Below, piece by piece: positions 62,854 through 63,242 of a DNA stretch of 63,242 bases. Position numbers and translations under genes: made by a program. Below the pieces are notes generated by a model that saw only the letters and a program-made list of their open reading frames with translations, had not been told where the DNA came from and did no database searches. Position 1 is the stretch's first letter. Every line of letters begins with the position of its first letter. The DNA lies in contig DASXVS010000059.1 in assembly GCA_036504095.1 (NCBI GenBank), positions 1 to 63,242 on the forward strand. The letters are read 5' to 3'. This DNA is from Armatimonadota bacterium. Its GTDB lineage: Bacteria; Armatimonadota; DTGP01; JAKQQT01.

Positions 62854-62882
62854 TTACTTGACCAACGCAGGATCACGCTCTG

Positions 62883-63242
62883 TTGAAGAAACTCGACCCC
62901 TACCCCATTCTTGAATCCCGCATTCGCGCGGGAGTCTACGCCCAGGGCGCCTGGCTCACCCCGGAACGTGAACTCGCCCGGGAGTTCGGGGTCCATCGCC
63001 AGGCCATCCGGCGCGCCGTTGCGCGCTTATCCGAAATGGGTCTCCTCGAGCGCCGGGCGGGCCACCGCCCCATCGTCCGCCGGCCGGACAGCATCGAACC
63101 TCCTCCCAACATCGTCGCCTTCCTGATGGGCAACGAGCCCCTGTTCCGCTCCTTCCAGGCCATCCTCAAAGGCTGCGAACAGGAACTCGTGGGCGCCGGC
63201 TACCGCCTCATGTTCGTCGACACGTACGCCGAGAGCGAGGAA
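62883..63242 (+). CDS. GntR-type regulator with LacI-like sensor (partial, cut by window end)
   Basis: The visible 120 residues start at a TTG (62883, AGGA about 10 nt upstream; a stop lies just before in frame). The first 65 or so are a GntR winged helix (AGVYAQGAWLTPERELAREF followed by GVHRQAIRRAVARLSEMGLL and ERRAGHRPIV). The next segment (PNIVAFLMGNEPLFRSFQAI, then LKGCEQELVGAGYRLMFVDT) resembles the start of a LacI-type sugar-sensor domain, the layout of AraR-like regulators. The protein continues beyond 63242. It probably controls the mannosidase/PTS locus. Confidence 0.88.
   Translation, partial: MKKLDPYPILESRIRAGVYAQGAWLTPERELAREFGVHRQAIRRAVARLSEMGLLERRAGHRPIVRRPDSIEPPPNIVAFLMGNEPLFRSFQAILKGCEQELVGAGYRLMFVDTYAESEE

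Overview
The window looks like chromosomal DNA from a high-GC, Gram-negative-type bacterium with a strongly saccharolytic, secretory lifestyle. The best guess is a member of the Armatimonadota. The reasons are a type-IV-pilin-like protein whose N-terminus has the FTLIELLVVIAIIAILAA / LFPVFAKAR pattern common in that phylum, several secreted proteins ending in dockerin-like GDxxxDGxVTxxDA tails, split glycine decarboxylase subunits, and complex polysaccharide-degradation loci. This is inference from gene style; there is no 16S gene here. I saw no tRNA or rRNA gene, insertion sequence, prophage or CRISPR array.

Layout. (1) 79-782: a small RRM RNA-binding protein on the minus strand with a strong promoter and a long leader rich in inverted repeats. 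(2) 783-5801, plus strand: a compact glycine-cleavage operon gcvT-gcvH-gcvPA-gcvPB followed by a LipM-like octanoyl transferase that would supply lipoyl precursor to GcvH. (3) 5793-20735, minus strand: a complete 14-gene NADH:quinone oxidoreductase operon in the order nuoA to nuoN. (4) 20854-24522, minus strand: six tightly packed or overlapping genes (YqeY-like, DUF3866, Nudix, DUF2993 lipoprotein, metallo-beta-lactamase fold, zinc ribbon). (5) 24648-37722, minus strand: a carbohydrate locus reading LacI regulator, pilin-like protein, giant secreted lectin-like protein, GH172/DUF2961 protein, DUF5060 glycoside hydrolase, a solute-binding-protein/permease fusion, and a second permease. (6) 38254-43865, plus strand: a hybrid histidine kinase and a secreted dockerin-tailed protein. 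(7) 44274-47566, plus strand: a WbpM/CapD-type sugar dehydratase and a DegT-type aminotransferase, probably for an amino-sugar in a surface glycan. (8) 47702-48817, minus strand: a secreted BSP-family metallopeptidase. (9) 48917-63242: two secreted GH38 alpha-mannosidases flanking a self-contained fructose-family PTS (HPr-EI-EIIA fusion, EIIC, EIIB), then an NHL-repeat secreted protein and a GntR-type regulator cut by the window end.

The most interesting signal is in part 9. Five copies of a 19-bp element, roughly NTTGGTNCNNNTTTGGWCN with two TTGG half-sites one helical turn (11 bp) apart, lie upstream of the first mannosidase and the PTS operon, between the second mannosidase and the NHL gene, and upstream of the GntR gene. 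Two copies overlap good promoter hexamers. This looks like an undescribed regulon that resembles, but is not the same as, the E. coli mngR-mngA-mngB system (GntR regulator, fructose-family PTS, GH38 mannosidase). The enzymes here are predicted to be secreted and the phosphorelay is complete in one polypeptide.

The carbohydrate loci appear to work as outside-in systems. Secreted enzymes with lectin or LamG modules cut polysaccharide. A fused ABC importer or the PTS takes up the sugars. A LacI or GntR/LacI-type regulator adjacent to each locus probably senses the products.
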